From Pseudomonadota bacterium (GTDB lineage: Bacteria; Pseudomonadota; Gammaproteobacteria; Burkholderiales; Burkholderiaceae), in NCBI GenBank assembly GCA_963205525.1, contig CAUJJP010000183.1, positions 1 through 14,394 on the forward strand: a stretch of 14,394 nucleotides of DNA. Reading direction: 5' to 3'. The notes below the pieces were generated by a model that saw nothing but the letters and a program-made list of their open reading frames with translations, had not been told where the DNA came from and made no database searches. Position numbers and translations under genes: made by a program. Of the stretch, positions 1-8,611 are shown one piece after another; position 1 is the first letter of the stretch, and every line of letters starts with the position of its first letter.

Positions 1-59
1 CGCCTTGTAGCTCAAGGTCGTTTCTCCGCGAACGCCGGGCGCCGCCAGGGGCCTGGGAT

Positions 60-101
60 GCTCTCAAGGAAACGCCGGGCCGTCCCAAGTTTCCTTGACC
101 C
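60..101. repeat. 42-bp hairpin repeat, copy 1
   Basis: These 42 bp recur exactly, in the same orientation, at 12541-12582. The unit contains a perfect 10-bp inverted repeat (TCAAGGAAAC at 64-73 against its complement at 89-98) around a 15-nt loop that itself holds GGG/CCC (77-79 and 84-86). Just beyond, both copies keep a C-rich then G-rich stretch able to form a second small hairpin; here it is CCCCC-AC-GGGGG (99-110), while copy 2 reads CCCGCGCGGG. Similarity therefore extends, imperfectly, to about position 112. The copy lies 41 bp beyond the stop of the leftward acylase gene. A REP-like interspersed repeat or a shared transcription terminator both fit. No T-run follows the hairpin, so a simple intrinsic terminator is not proven. 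Confidence 0.85.
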
Positions 102-111
102 CCACGGGGGG

Positions 112-129
112 CGGGCTGGGCGCAGCCCG
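112..129 (-). terminator. GC hairpin after acylase gene (possible terminator)
   Basis: A 6-bp stem (CGGGCT at 112-117, AGCCCG at 124-129) with a 6-nt loop sits 12 bp beyond the acylase stop codon in the direction of its transcription. It is followed by the hairpins of the 42-bp repeat. No U-tract follows on the minus strand, so termination here is only a suggestion from position and structure. Confidence 0.3.
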
Positions 130-141
130 GTCCTGGGGGCC

Positions 142-2559
142 TCAGGACCCGCTCGGGCTCAGCAACAGGATGCCGCCCGCCGCCGCAGCGGCCTCGTCGG
201 GCCACAGCGGCACCGTCTGCCCGGCGGCCCAGGGCTGCGCGAAGTCGCGGTAGGCGGCGGCCCAGGGCAGACCGCTTTGCCCGCTGCTGTGCATGACGCG
301 CGAGTTGGCACGCTCGCCCAGGTCGTACAGGCCGCGCAGGCTGGGGCCGTGGGTGCTGCGGTAGCGCTGCGCGTCACTGCCGGACAGGCTCACGCGCATC
401 GCATCCACGGTGTAGGTGTCGCCGCCCACCGGCACCGAGAGCTCGAACAGCGGCGCCAGCGCCGCTACCTTGGAGAAGGGGCGGTGCTCGGAGACCGCGC
501 GGTGCGCCTGGTCCCAGCGCCAGCGCGCCGGGTCGCTGCCGAAACGCGCCGACAGCTCGTCCAGCGCATCCGCCAGCGCCTGGTCCACCCGTGAGGCGCA
601 GGTCTCGGCGCCGGCGCTGCGCTTGTCGTCGCACCACCACGCGTCCTCGCGCGCAAGCACGCCCTCGATCGCATCCTGGAAACTGCGGCCGGCGAAGTGC
701 TTGCCGAACAAGGGCTCGCCCACCTCGTCCTCGAACAGGCGGCGCGCCAGCGCGCGCTGCCAGGCCCAGTGGATCAGGGGCGCGGCGCGGTCGGCCGCCA
801 TGCTACCGTCCCAGCCGGCGAGCTGCTGCTGCGCCGCCTCGCGCAGCGCGTGTGCCGGCGCGGCGCGCTTGAGCCAGGGCAGCAGCTTGAGCGCGGCGAG
901 CGACTTCACATCGGCCTGGATCGCCCCCAGGTCCGCCAGGCTGTGCTTCTCGCGCTCGGCCAGGCGCTGCTCGATGCGCTGCTGGCGATAGGGCAGCGTC
1001 CAGTCGTAGGTGATGTGGTGGGGGTAGCCCGGCAGCGTGACGCGCTGGTTGGCGGTGGCGATCCAGCCGCGAGCCGGGTCCAGCTCGCGCGGCGTCTCGG
1101 CGGCCGGAATCCAGCCCGTCCAGTCGTAGCGCGCCTCCCAGCCCGGCGCCGGCACCTGGCCGGCGAGGTCGTTCTCCGGCGAGCGCAGCGGCACGCGACC
1201 GGGCGAGACGACGCCGATGTGGCCCTCGGCATCGGCGACCACCATGTTCTGCATCGGCGCCGGCCAGCCATTGGCGGCGGCGACGAAGCTCGCCACGCCG
1301 GTGGCGCGCATCATGCCCATGCTGGGCGTGATGGGGTCGTTGGCCGGGTCCAGCGCCGCCCAGCGCAGTGCCAGCACGTGGCTGGCGCTGCTGACGTCGC
1401 CCAGGCCGGCGGCGTCCGAGATCACCGGGCCGTGGCGGCCGCGGCGCACCTTCATCACCAGCTCGGCGCCGCCCTTGACGCGGATGCGCTCTTCATGCAC
1501 CTCGAAGGTCGCCCAACCTTCAGGGGTGCGGTAGCGCATCGGGTCGGCGCCATCCACCTGCTCGATGTACAAGTCCTGCACATCGGGGTTGGTGTTGGTG
1601 AAGCCCCAGGCGACGCGTGCGTTCTGCCCCAGCACCACGCTGGGCAGCCCCGGCATGGTGGCGCCGGCCACGTCCAGGGTCGGCGTCTTCAGGCGCGCGA
1701 AATACCACAGCGCCGGCGCACTCAGCCCCAGGTGCGGGTCGTTGGCGAGCAGGGGCTTGCCGGTGGCGCTGCGGCTGCCGGCCAGCACCCAGTTGTTGGA
1801 ACCCATGCCCTCGATGCCCGAGGGCGGCGCCAGCTCCGGCAGGTCCAGCCAGGCCTTTTGCACCGGCTGCTGCAGCAGGCCCAGGTCGCGGTAGAGCCCG
1901 ACGTAGTCGCGCATCGCCGGTGGTGCGTCGCCGGGGTACGGTGGCAACAACTCGTCGATGCGCTGGCGCGGCAGCACCGCGGCCAGCCGCATGCGCAGCA
2001 GCTCGTTGTTCCAGTTTCCGCCCAGGTCCCAGGCCATCATCGTCACCCAGGCCAGCGAGTCCACCGGGGTCCAGGGCTCGGGCTTCAGGCCAAGGATGAG
2101 GTACTCCGGCGGCGGCGCCTGCAACTGCGCCAGCGCCGCGTTGACGCCGGCGCTGTAGGCCTTCAGCACGGCACGCGCGGGCGCCGGCAGACGCTCCCAT
2201 TGCGCCTGCGCGGCGCGCCGGACACCGAGCGCGCGCAGAAAGCGGTCGGTGTCCAGCGCCGCCGCTCCAAAGGCCTCAGCGAGACGGCCGCTGCCGATGC
2301 GCCGGTGCGTCTCCATCTGCCACAGCCGGTCCTGCACGTGCACCACGCCGAGGGCGAAGAAGGCGTCTGCATCGTTCGCGGCATGGATGGTCGGGATGCC
2401 GTGCGCGTCGCGCTCGATGCGCACCTCGGCTGCCAGACCGGGCAGCGCGAGCCCGCCCTCGTGCAGCGGGCTGGCCCGGTTCACGTACACCCCGGCTGCC
2501 ACCAGCAGCAGCAGAACCAGGGCCAGGAACAACAGCAGGGCGCGTCTGAACCAGCGCAT
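142..2559 (-). CDS. Penicillin acylase family protein (Ntn-hydrolase, membrane anchored)
   Basis: This 805-residue protein belongs to the penicillin amidase/acylase family, whose members cut amide bonds of penicillins, acyl-homoserine lactones or other acylated amines after autocatalytic processing into two chains. Residues 1-25 form a basic-hydrophobic N-terminal segment (RWFRRALLLFLALVLLLL), a signal anchor placing the enzyme at the inner membrane or in the periplasm. The presumed nucleophile is Ser254 in MGSNNWVLAG, the expected first residue of the beta chain; LLANDPHL and GFTNTNPDVQDLY follow, as is usual in the family. I chose the start at 2559 because GGAG (2568-2571 on the plus strand) lies 8 nt upstream and the signal anchor begins there; an upstream in-frame ATG at 2646 would add 29 arginine-rich residues with no anchor function. 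Substrate cannot be told from sequence; quorum-quenching acylase is one option. Confidence 0.88.
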   Translation of the reverse strand: MRWFRRALLLFLALVLLLLVAAGVYVNRASPLHEGGLALPGLAAEVRIERDAHGIPTIHAANDADAFFALGVVHVQDRLWQMETHRRIGSGRLAEAFGAAALDTDRFLRALGVRRAAQAQWERLPAPARAVLKAYSAGVNAALAQLQAPPPEYLILGLKPEPWTPVDSLAWVTMMAWDLGGNWNNELLRMRLAAVLPRQRIDELLPPYPGDAPPAMRDYVGLYRDLGLLQQPVQKAWLDLPELAPPSGIEGMGSNNWVLAGSRSATGKPLLANDPHLGLSAPALWYFARLKTPTLDVAGATMPGLPSVVLGQNARVAWGFTNTNPDVQDLYIEQVDGADPMRYRTPEGWATFEVHEERIRVKGGAELVMKVRRGRHGPVISDAAGLGDVSSASHVLALRWAALDPANDPITPSMGMMRATGVASFVAAANGWPAPMQNMVVADAEGHIGVVSPGRVPLRSPENDLAGQVPAPGWEARYDWTGWIPAAETPRELDPARGWIATANQRVTLPGYPHHITYDWTLPYRQQRIEQRLAEREKHSLADLGAIQADVKSLAALKLLPWLKRAAPAHALREAAQQQLAGWDGSMAADRAAPLIHWAWQRALARRLFEDEVGEPLFGKHFAGRSFQDAIEGVLAREDAWWCDDKRSAGAETCASRVDQALADALDELSARFGSDPARWRWDQAHRAVSEHRPFSKVAALAPLFELSVPVGGDTYTVDAMRVSLSGSDAQRYRSTHGPSLRGLYDLGERANSRVMHSSGQSGLPWAAAYRDFAQPWAAGQTVPLWPDEAAAAAGGILLLSPSGS

Positions 2560-2704
2560 CGATCGGACTCCGAAATGGGGGCGAAACCTTCTAGACCGCG
2601 AGCGCACGCGCGGCAAGCGGGTTTGCGCCCTTGCGCGGGTTTCCACCCGCTGCGATCGCAGACGATCGGCGGCGACGGCAAAGGCGCACTGCAGGCGCAG
2701 CCAA

Positions 2705-2734
2705 TTGACCCATTGTCGGACCGCTCCCTATACT
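2705..2734 (+). promoter_or_regulatory. Sigma70-type promoter of the formate dehydrogenase operon
   Basis: TTGACC (2705-2710) and TATACT (2729-2734) are separated by 18 bp and sit about 65 bp upstream of the catalytic-subunit start, so transcription should begin near 2741. Each hexamer differs from consensus at one position. A 12-bp perfect palindrome, CTGCGATCGCAG (2650-2661), lies 43 bp upstream of the -35 and could be an operator. I see no convincing FNR box (TTGAT-N4-ATCAA), so oxygen control by FNR is not supported. Confidence 0.6.
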
Positions 2735-2784
2735 GGTTCGCAGCACGCCACCAGAACGCGTGTCAATGGCTCGAACAACACCAT

Positions 2785-2793
2785 GGAAGGAGA
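2785..2793 (+). promoter_or_regulatory. Ribosome binding site deciding the FDH catalytic-subunit start
   Basis: GGAAGGAGA ends 7 nt before the ATG at 2801 and matches the anti-Shine-Dalgarno sequence well. It favours 2801 over an in-frame ATG at 2783, which overlaps this very site, and over the ATG at 2807. Starting at 2801 also places the selenocysteine and cluster cysteines at positions 196, 50, 53, 57 and 92, as in E. coli FdnG as I recall it. Confidence 0.75.
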
Positions 2794-2800
2794 CTCCCTC

Positions 2801-5800
2801 ATGGACATGAATCGGCGCCAGTTCTTCCGCGTCAGCGGGGCTGGGTTGGCAGCATCCAGTCTGGTGGCCCTGGGCTTCTCGCCCACCGCCGCCCTGGCCG
2901 AGACCCGGCAGTTCAAACTGGCCAAGGCCTCGGTCGCCCGCAGCACCTGCCCGTACTGCTCTGTCAGCTGCGGCCTGTTGATCTACAAGCTCGGCGACGG
3001 CGCGAAGAACGCCAGGGAGCACGTCATCCATGTCGAGGGCGATCCGGACAACCCGGTCAGCCGCGGCTCGCTTTGCCCCAAGGGCGCGGGCGTGATGGAC
3101 ATGATCAATTCGCCGGCTCGCATCAAGTATCCGCAGGTGCGCGAAGCGGGCAGCAAGGAATGGAAGCGAATCGGCTGGGACGAGGCGCTGACGCGCATCG
3201 CCAAGCACATGAAGGCCGACCGCGACGCCAACTTCCAGACCAAGAACGACGCCGGTGTCACGGTCAACCGCTGGCCCAGCGTCGGATTCCTGGTCTGCAG
3301 CTCGTCGTCCAACGAATCGAGCTACCTGTCGGTCAAGGTGGCGCGCAGCCTGGGGATGGTGGGGATAGATACACAAGCACGTGTCTGACACGCGCCGACG
3401 GTGTCCAGTCTGGGCCCGACTTTCGGTCGCGGAGCGATGACCAACTCGTGGAACGACATCAAGAACGCTGATCTCGTCATCGTCATGGGCGGCAATGCCG
3501 CCGAAGCCCACCCGGTGGGCTTCAAGTGGGTCGTGGAGGCGATGCAAAAGCGCAAGGCGCGGCTGATCTCGGTCGACCCGCGCTTCAACCGCACCTCGGC
3601 CCTGGCCGATGTCTACGCACCGCTGCGCAACGGCACCGACATCGCCTTCCTGGGCGGCGTCATCAACTGGCTGCTGAGCAACGACAAGATCCACCACGAC
3701 TACGTCAGGTTCAACACCGACGCCACCTTCCTGCTCAAGCCCGAGTTCAAGCACGACAACGGCCTGTTCAGCGGCTACGACGAAGCCAAGCGCAAGTACG
3801 ACAAGTCGAGCTGGGGCTACCAGATCGGCGAGGACGGCTATGTGCGGGTCGACGATTCGATGCAGGACCCGCTGTGCGTGTTCCAGCAGCTCAAGAAGCA
3901 CTACAGCCGCTACACGCCCGAGATGGTGAGCCGGATTTGCGGCACGCCGAAGGACAAGTTCCTGCAGGTCTGCCAGATGCTGGGCGAGATGTCGGCCCCC
4001 GACAAGACCAGCACCATCTTGTACGCGCTGGGCTGGACACAGCACACGGTGGGCAGCCAGAACATCCGCACGATGGCGATGATCCAGCTCCTGCTGGGCA
4101 ACATGGGGCGGCCTGGCGGCGGCGTGAACGCACTGCGCGGGCACTCCAACGTGCAGGGCGTGACCGACATGAACGCCTATGCCGAGGTGCTGTCCGGCTA
4201 CCTCAGCGCGCCGACCGATGCCGACGACAGCTTCGAGAAGTACCTCGCCAAGCGCACGCCCAAGCCGCTGCGGCCGGGCCAGTTCAATTACTGGAGCAAC
4301 TTCCCGCGCTTTCACGTCAGCCTGATGAAGTCCTACTTCGGCAAGGCGGCGACGGCGGAGAACGGCTACTGCTACGACTGGGTGCCCAAGTACCCCGGCG
4401 GCTACGACGCCATGCACATCTTTGAGATGATGCACCAGGGCAAGGTCACCGGCTTCCTGTCGCAGGGCTTCAACCCGCTGGCCACGGTGGCCAACAAGAA
4501 CAAGCTCTCGGCCGCCCTGTCCAAGCTGAAGTACCTGGTGTCTATCGACCCGCTGGAGACCGAGACCGCCGAGTTCTGGCAGAACCACGGGCCGTTCAAC
4601 GACGTCAAGCCGGAGAGCATTGCGACCGAGGTCTTCCAGCTGCCGGCCGCCTGCTTTGCCGAGGAGGAGGGTTCGATCACCAACTCGAGCCGGGTGGCGC
4701 TGTGGAAGGAGCGCGCGGTCGAGCCGCCGGGCGAGGCGATGGACGACTCGGAGATCATGGCGCGCCTGTTCATGAAGCTGCGCGAGATGTACGCCAAGGA
4801 CGGCGGCGCCTTCCCGGAGCCTATCCTGAACCTGGCCTGGGACTACGCCCGTCCCTTGCTGCCGTCGTCGATCGAGCTGCTGCGCGAGATCAACGGCAAG
4901 GCCATCGCCGACGTGCTGGCACCACCCGACCCCAAGCAGCCAGGGGCCGCACCGGCGGTGCTGGTGAAGGCGGGGCAGCAGGTGCCGGGATTTGCGATGC
5001 TGCGCGACGACGGCTCCACCGCCTGCGGCAACTGGCTGTACGCAGGGGCCTGGACCGAGGCCGGCAACATGACCGCCAGGCGCGACCTGTCCGACCCCAG
5101 CGGCTGGGGCGTGTACCAGAACTACGGCTTCTCGTGGCCGGCCAACCGCCGCATCCTCTACAACCGCGCGAGCGCGGACAAGGACGGCAAGCCCTGGTCG
5201 GCGAACAAGAAGTACGTCTACTGGAACGGCAAGACCTGGACCGGCCCCGACGTGCCCGACATGCGGCTGAACGCCGCGCCGGAGGAGAACGTGGGCTCCT
5301 TCATCATGACCCCCGAGGGCGCGGCGCGGCTGCACGCGGTGGGCATGGCCGAGGGCCCCTTCCCCGAGCACTACGAGCCCTTTGAAACCCCGATCGGCGT
5401 CAACCCGCTGCACCCGGACAACCCCAAGGCGCTGAGCAACCCCTGCGCCCGGGTGTTCAAGAGCGACATGGACGCCTTTGGCAAGAAGGAGGAGTTTCCG
5501 TATTCGGCCACCACCTACCGGCTGACCGAGCACTTCCACACCTGGACCAAGCACGCGCGGGTGAACGCGGTCACCCAGCCCGAGGCCTTCGTCGAGATCA
5601 GCGAGGAGCTGGCCAGGGAGAAGGGCATCGCGCACGGAGACCGCGTCAAGGTGAGCAGCAACCGCGGCCACATCATCACCAAGGCAGTGGTCACCAAGCG
5701 CATCAAGCCCTGGGACGTGAACGACCAGAAGGTGCACCTGGTGGGCATCCCCTTCCACTGGGGCTTCAAGGGGCAGACGAAGAACGGCTACATCGCCAAC

Positions 5801-5881
5801 ACGCTGACGCCCTTCGTCGGTGACGCGAACTCGCAGACGCCCGAGTTCAAGGCCTTCCTCGTCAACATCGAAAGGGCCTGA
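2801..5881 (+). CDS. fdnG: Formate dehydrogenase-N/O type alpha subunit, selenocysteine protein (TGA at 3386-3388 read as Sec)
   Basis: This is the catalytic subunit that oxidises formate to CO2 at a molybdenum bis-MGD centre in the periplasm. The reading frame runs 1026 residues through one in-frame TGA. The N-terminus carries a Tat signal (NRRQFF at 4-9, hydrophobic stretch, ALA-E cleavage near 33). Cys50, Cys53, Cys57 and Cys92 bind one 4Fe-4S cluster, with Lys94 beside it. The TGA codon falls at residue 196 in the context QARV-U-HAPTVSSL, followed by GPTFGRGAMTNSW, which is the Sec-His active site of this family. The C-terminal third is the usual molybdopterin-dinucleotide-binding region. 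Downstream subunits follow at once, so the complex is FdnGHI/FdoGHI type; which of the two cannot be said. Read as a stop, the TGA would give two false genes (195 residues, and a piece starting near 3401). Confidence 0.96.
3386..3417 (+). promoter_or_regulatory. Bacterial SECIS element in the FDH alpha mRNA
   Basis: Counting the UGA as 1-3, G15-G16 pair with C31-C32, U17 bulges out, GUCCA (18-22) pairs with UGGGC (26-30, one G-U pair), and the loop is GUC (23-25). In genomic terms the stem is 3400-3407 with 3411-3417 and the loop is 3408-3410. The known E. coli fdhF element needs exactly a bulged U17 and loop G23-U24 for SelB binding, and both fall at the same positions here. The genome must therefore carry selA, selB, selC and selD elsewhere; none is in this window. 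Confidence 0.93.
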
Positions 5882-5884
5882 ACC

Positions 5885-6787
5885 ATGTCCAGCCTGCAAA
5901 CCCAGGACGTGGTCGCCCGTTCGGCCACCACCACGCCGCCGCCGCGCGCGCGCGCGCATGTCGCCGAGGTCGCCAAGCTCATCGACGTCTCCAAGTGCAT
6001 AGGCTGCAAGGCCTGCCAGGTGGCGTGCATGGAGTGGAACGACCTGCGCGACGAGATCGGCAGCAACATCGGCGTCTACGACAACCCCAGCGACCTGACC
6101 CCGCAGTCCTGGACGGTGATGCGTTTCTTCGAGGTCGAACCCGAGAAGGACCGTCTGGAGTGGCTGATCCGCAAGGACGGCTGCATGCACTGCGAGGACC
6201 CGGGCTGCCTGAAGGCCTGCCCGGCGCCGGGGGCGATCGTCAAGTACGCCAACGGCATCGTCGACTTCATCAGCGAGCACTGCATAGGCTGCGGCTACTG
6301 CATCAAGGGCTGCCCGTTCAACGTGCCGCGCGTCAGCACGCAGGACAACAAAGCCTACAAGTGCACCCTGTGCTCGGACCGGGTCGGCGTCGGGCTGGAG
6401 CCGGCCTGCGTCAAGACCTGCCCCACCGGCGCCATCACCTTCGGCAGCAAGGAGGACATGGTGGCCAGCGGCACCGAGCGCGCCGCCGAACTCAGGGAGC
6501 GCGGCTTTGCCAACGCCGGTCTCTATGACCCGCAGGGGGTGGGCGGCACGCACGTGATGTACGTGCTCAAGCACGCCGACCAGCCCGGGCTCACCGGCCT
6601 GCCCAAGGATCCCAGCATCAGCGGCCTGGTCTCGGCCTGGAAGGGCTGGGCCAAGCCGGTGGCGCTGGCAGTGATGGCGGGGGCGGCACTGACCGGCTGG
6701 TTCCACTACATCCGCAAGGGTCCGATGGAGGTTCCCGAGGACGACGAGGAAGTCGCCGCCGGCGGCGGCCGTGGAGGACAGTCATGA
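5885..6787 (+). CDS. fdnH: Formate dehydrogenase beta subunit, four 4Fe-4S clusters
   Basis: This 300-residue electron-transfer subunit relays electrons from the catalytic subunit to the cytochrome b subunit. Sixteen cysteines fall in the four expected groups: 38/41/44/48 ([11 protein letters not shown]), 100/103/108/112 ([13 protein letters not shown]), 133/136/139/143 ([11 protein letters not shown]) and 160/163/175/179 (CTLC...CVKTC). A single C-terminal membrane helix (about 256-276) anchors it with the bulk of the protein in the periplasm; like its relatives it has no signal of its own and should be carried through Tat by the alpha subunit. The start lies 3 nt after the alpha stop with only a weak GGG upstream, which suggests translational coupling. 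The tail after the helix (PEDDEE then a glycine-rich run) is acidic and probably disordered. Confidence 0.95.
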   Translation: MSSLQTQDVVARSATTTPPPRARAHVAEVAKLIDVSKCIGCKACQVACMEWNDLRDEIGSNIGVYDNPSDLTPQSWTVMRFFEVEPEKDRLEWLIRKDGCMHCEDPGCLKACPAPGAIVKYANGIVDFISEHCIGCGYCIKGCPFNVPRVSTQDNKAYKCTLCSDRVGVGLEPACVKTCPTGAITFGSKEDMVASGTERAAELRERGFANAGLYDPQGVGGTHVMYVLKHADQPGLTGLPKDPSISGLVSAWKGWAKPVALAVMAGAALTGWFHYIRKGPMEVPEDDEEVAAGGGRGGQS

Positions 6788-7419
6788 GGATGCTGCAACG
6801 CTACAACCCTGGCGAGCGCTCCAACCACTGGGCGGTGCTGGCCTGCTTCGTCGCCGCCGCGGTGTCGGGTTTCGCGCTCTTCCACCCGGCGCTGTTCTGG
6901 CTCACGGCGCTGGTCGGCGGACCGCAGTGGGCGCGCATCCTGCATCCCTATCTGGGGCTCGCGATGTTCGTCCTCTTCCTGGGCATGTTCCTCATGTTCG
7001 CCGGGGCCAACGCCTGGCGCAAGGAAGACTCCGAATGGCTGGGCTCGGCCGGCAAGCTGATCTCCGAAGGTACGGCCGCGCGTATGCCGGCGGTGGGCAA
7101 GTACAACGGCGGCCAGAAGCTGGTGTTCTGGACCTTCGTGCTCAGCCTGCTGGTGCTGCTGGTCACCGGTCTCATGTTCTGGCATGCCTGGTTTGCCAGC
7201 AGCGTGTCGATCGGGCTGCAGCGCGTGGCGCTGTTGCTGCATGCACTGGCGGCCTTCGTTCTGGTGCTGGCGGTGATCGTGCACGCCTACGCCGCGATCT
7301 GGGTCAAGGGCACGCTGCACGCCATGATCCGGGGCACGGTCAGCCACGGTTGGGCCAGACACCATCACCCGTTGTGGTACCGCGAACAGGCCTCGCAGCA
7401 GGGATCGAAGAAGCCTTGA
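6784..7419 (+). CDS. fdnI: Formate dehydrogenase gamma subunit, cytochrome b556
   Basis: This 211-residue integral membrane protein holds two b hemes and reduces quinone, completing the complex. Four hydrophobic helices are visible (about 17-38, 52-74, 114-134 and 146-172). The probable heme ligands are His15 (RSNHW), His54 (ILHPYLG), His153 and His167, the last pair 14 residues apart as in E. coli FdnI, where I recall ligands at 18, 57, 155 and 169. The ATG overlaps the beta stop (ATGA) and has a good GGAGG site (6773-6777) 6 nt upstream, so the three subunits are made from one mRNA. The C-terminus is histidine-rich and basic and should face the cytoplasm. Confidence 0.94.
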   Translation: MRMLQRYNPGERSNHWAVLACFVAAAVSGFALFHPALFWLTALVGGPQWARILHPYLGLAMFVLFLGMFLMFAGANAWRKEDSEWLGSAGKLISEGTAARMPAVGKYNGGQKLVFWTFVLSLLVLLVTGLMFWHAWFASSVSIGLQRVALLLHALAAFVLVLAVIVHAYAAIWVKGTLHAMIRGTVSHGWARHHHPLWYREQASQQGSKKP

Positions 7420-7451
7420 GCGCGGTCTGATCTCCTGCGCGCACTGCCCGG

Positions 7452-8498
7452 ATGCAGATTGCGCGCGCCACCGCACCACGGCTGCCGTCCGGTGTCCGCA
7501 CCGGCGGCAGCTTTTCACTGCTGCCACAGATGCCCGAAACCCCCGCTCCACCGACCCCGCAAGACATCTCCCAGCGCGCCCACCTCGAGGTGCCGAGGCT
7601 GCTGCTGCCCGACCCGTCCAGGCTGTTTGCCGAACGTGCCCTGCGCCTGCGCCAGCTCGCCGCCGGCCACGCCATGCGCGACTATCTGCTGCTGCTGGCG
7701 CTGGCCTGCGAAGCCGTTCAGGCACAGCCGCCGAGCACGTCGCGCACCGTCGAAGCGGCGGCCAACGCCGACGGGCCCTGGCTGGACGCCGCCTCTTGCG
7801 AGCGCAATCCGTCGTGGCGCACGGCCTTGCGCGCCATGCTGCAGCAACTGGCCGACAAGCTGCCCGGCAACAGCCCGGCGCGCGCCGCGGTGCTCGCCCT
7901 CGCCGCCTGGCCGGACGAAAGCTTGGAGCAGCAGGCCGACCGGCTCCTCGCCGGCATCACCCTCGGGCTGGACCTGGCAGCCGCGCCGCTGATCGCGGTC
8001 GGCCTGCAGCGCTACTTCTCGCAGCGGGTCGCCGACCTCGGTGCGCAGCAGCCGGCACGCTTTGCCGCCACCGAGGACGGGGCGCAGCGCTGTCCCTGCT
8101 GCGACAGCCTGCCGGTGGCCAGCATCTCGCGCCTGGGCGGCGAGCAGGAAGGCCAGCGCTACCTGCACTGCAGTCTTTGCAGCGCCCAGTGGCACCTCGG
8201 CCGCATCCAGTGCGCGCACTGTACCGCCACCCGCGGCATCCACTACCAGTCGCTGCAGGCGCTCGCGGACTCGGACGCTGACAAGGGCAGCCGGCGGCCG
8301 GCGGTCGAGGCCGAGACCTGCGAGCACTGCCAGCACTACCTGAAGATCGTGCACATGGCGCGCGACCTGCACGTCGAACCGGTGGCCGACGACCTCGCTT
8401 CGCTGACCCTGGACCTGCTGGTGGCCGAGGCCGGCTACCAACGCTACGGCAACAACCCGCTGCTGCTGTTCGGCGAGGAGCCGGCGGCCCAGACCTGA
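7452..8498 (+). CDS. fdhE: Formate dehydrogenase accessory protein FdhE
   Basis: FdhE is a cytoplasmic rubredoxin-like factor needed for maturation or Tat-linked quality control of respiratory formate dehydrogenases. The protein has four CxxC pairs, CPCC (214-217), CSLC (240-243), CAHC (254-257) and CEHC (290-293), which is the family's metal-binding pattern. The N-terminal half is helical, with the typical ERALRLRQLA stretch followed by a DYLLLLALACE segment. At 348 residues it is longer than the E. coli protein (about 309). Neither the ATG at 7452 nor that at 7530 has a clear ribosome site, so the first 26 residues may not be real. It begins 32 bp after the gamma gene and is surely in the same operon. 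The partner sulfurtransferase gene fdhD is not in the window. Confidence 0.92.
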   Translation: MQIARATAPRLPSGVRTGGSFSLLPQMPETPAPPTPQDISQRAHLEVPRLLLPDPSRLFAERALRLRQLAAGHAMRDYLLLLALACEAVQAQPPSTSRTVEAAANADGPWLDAASCERNPSWRTALRAMLQQLADKLPGNSPARAAVLALAAWPDESLEQQADRLLAGITLGLDLAAAPLIAVGLQRYFSQRVADLGAQQPARFAATEDGAQRCPCCDSLPVASISRLGGEQEGQRYLHCSLCSAQWHLGRIQCAHCTATRGIHYQSLQALADSDADKGSRRPAVEAETCEHCQHYLKIVHMARDLHVEPVADDLASLTLDLLVAEAGYQRYGNNPLLLFGEEPAAQT

Positions 8499-8528
8499 AG
8501 GCTCGGCGCTCGCACCACCACCCCAGCA

Positions 8529-8545
8529 AGAGCGCCAGGCGCTCT
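8529..8545 (+). terminator. Perfect hairpin after fdhE (possible operon terminator)
   Basis: AGAGCGCC and its exact complement GGCGCTCT are separated by a single A, 30 bp after the fdhE stop. In RNA this would fold as a GC-rich stem with a small loop, and GC-rich pairing continues just downstream (GGGCGCC). No T-run follows, so it may end transcription weakly or act as a 3' end protector. The remaining intergenic DNA up to 8611 shows no clear promoter for the next gene. Confidence 0.4.
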
Positions 8546-8611
8546 AGGGCGCCGCCCCTAAGCCGGCCGCATGGGGCCGAGATCGACTGCCCGGCGGCAC
8601 AGAATGGCCCG

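Noticed and set aside
11..41. A possible third, degenerate copy of the 42-bp repeat
   Set aside because: Only two short blocks match (CTCAAGG and AACGCCGGGC) with unrelated bases between and no paired arms. Chance similarity in GC-rich DNA is possible, so it is not listed as a feature.
2705..2720. An FNR-like site at TTGACCCATTGTCGGA
   Set aside because: The second half does not match ATCAA, and the TTGACC is better explained as the -35 box of a promoter with a good -10 at 18 bp.
3386..3388. TGA as a nonsense mutation making the FDH alpha gene a pseudogene
   Set aside because: The codon is at the known Sec position, in a conserved context, and is followed by a complete SECIS hairpin with the required bulged U and GU loop.
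697..3471. A 924-codon open frame on the plus strand across the acylase gene and FDH start
   Set aside because: It runs antisense to the acylase and out of frame with the FDH alpha subunit. The composition is skewed towards R, Q, G and H and it matches no family.
5995..6005. Rare ATA codons in the CIGC motifs of the beta subunit (also at 6282-6293) as a sign of regulated translation
   Set aside because: ATA also occurs in the GMC dehydrogenase (about 9713 and 9832), so it is not unusual enough in this genome to support a claim.
2591..6706. A 1371-codon open frame on the minus strand opposite the formate dehydrogenase genes
   Set aside because: It is a by-product of very high GC at codon third positions. 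Its translation is low-complexity, rich in V, L, G, A, H and D, with no recognisable domain, while the opposite strand encodes clearly conserved proteins.
8499..8611. A tRNA or small RNA gene between fdhE and the GMC gene
   Set aside because: Apart from one hairpin there is no cloverleaf, no T-loop motif and no promoter; 113 bp of GC-rich spacer is sufficient explanation.
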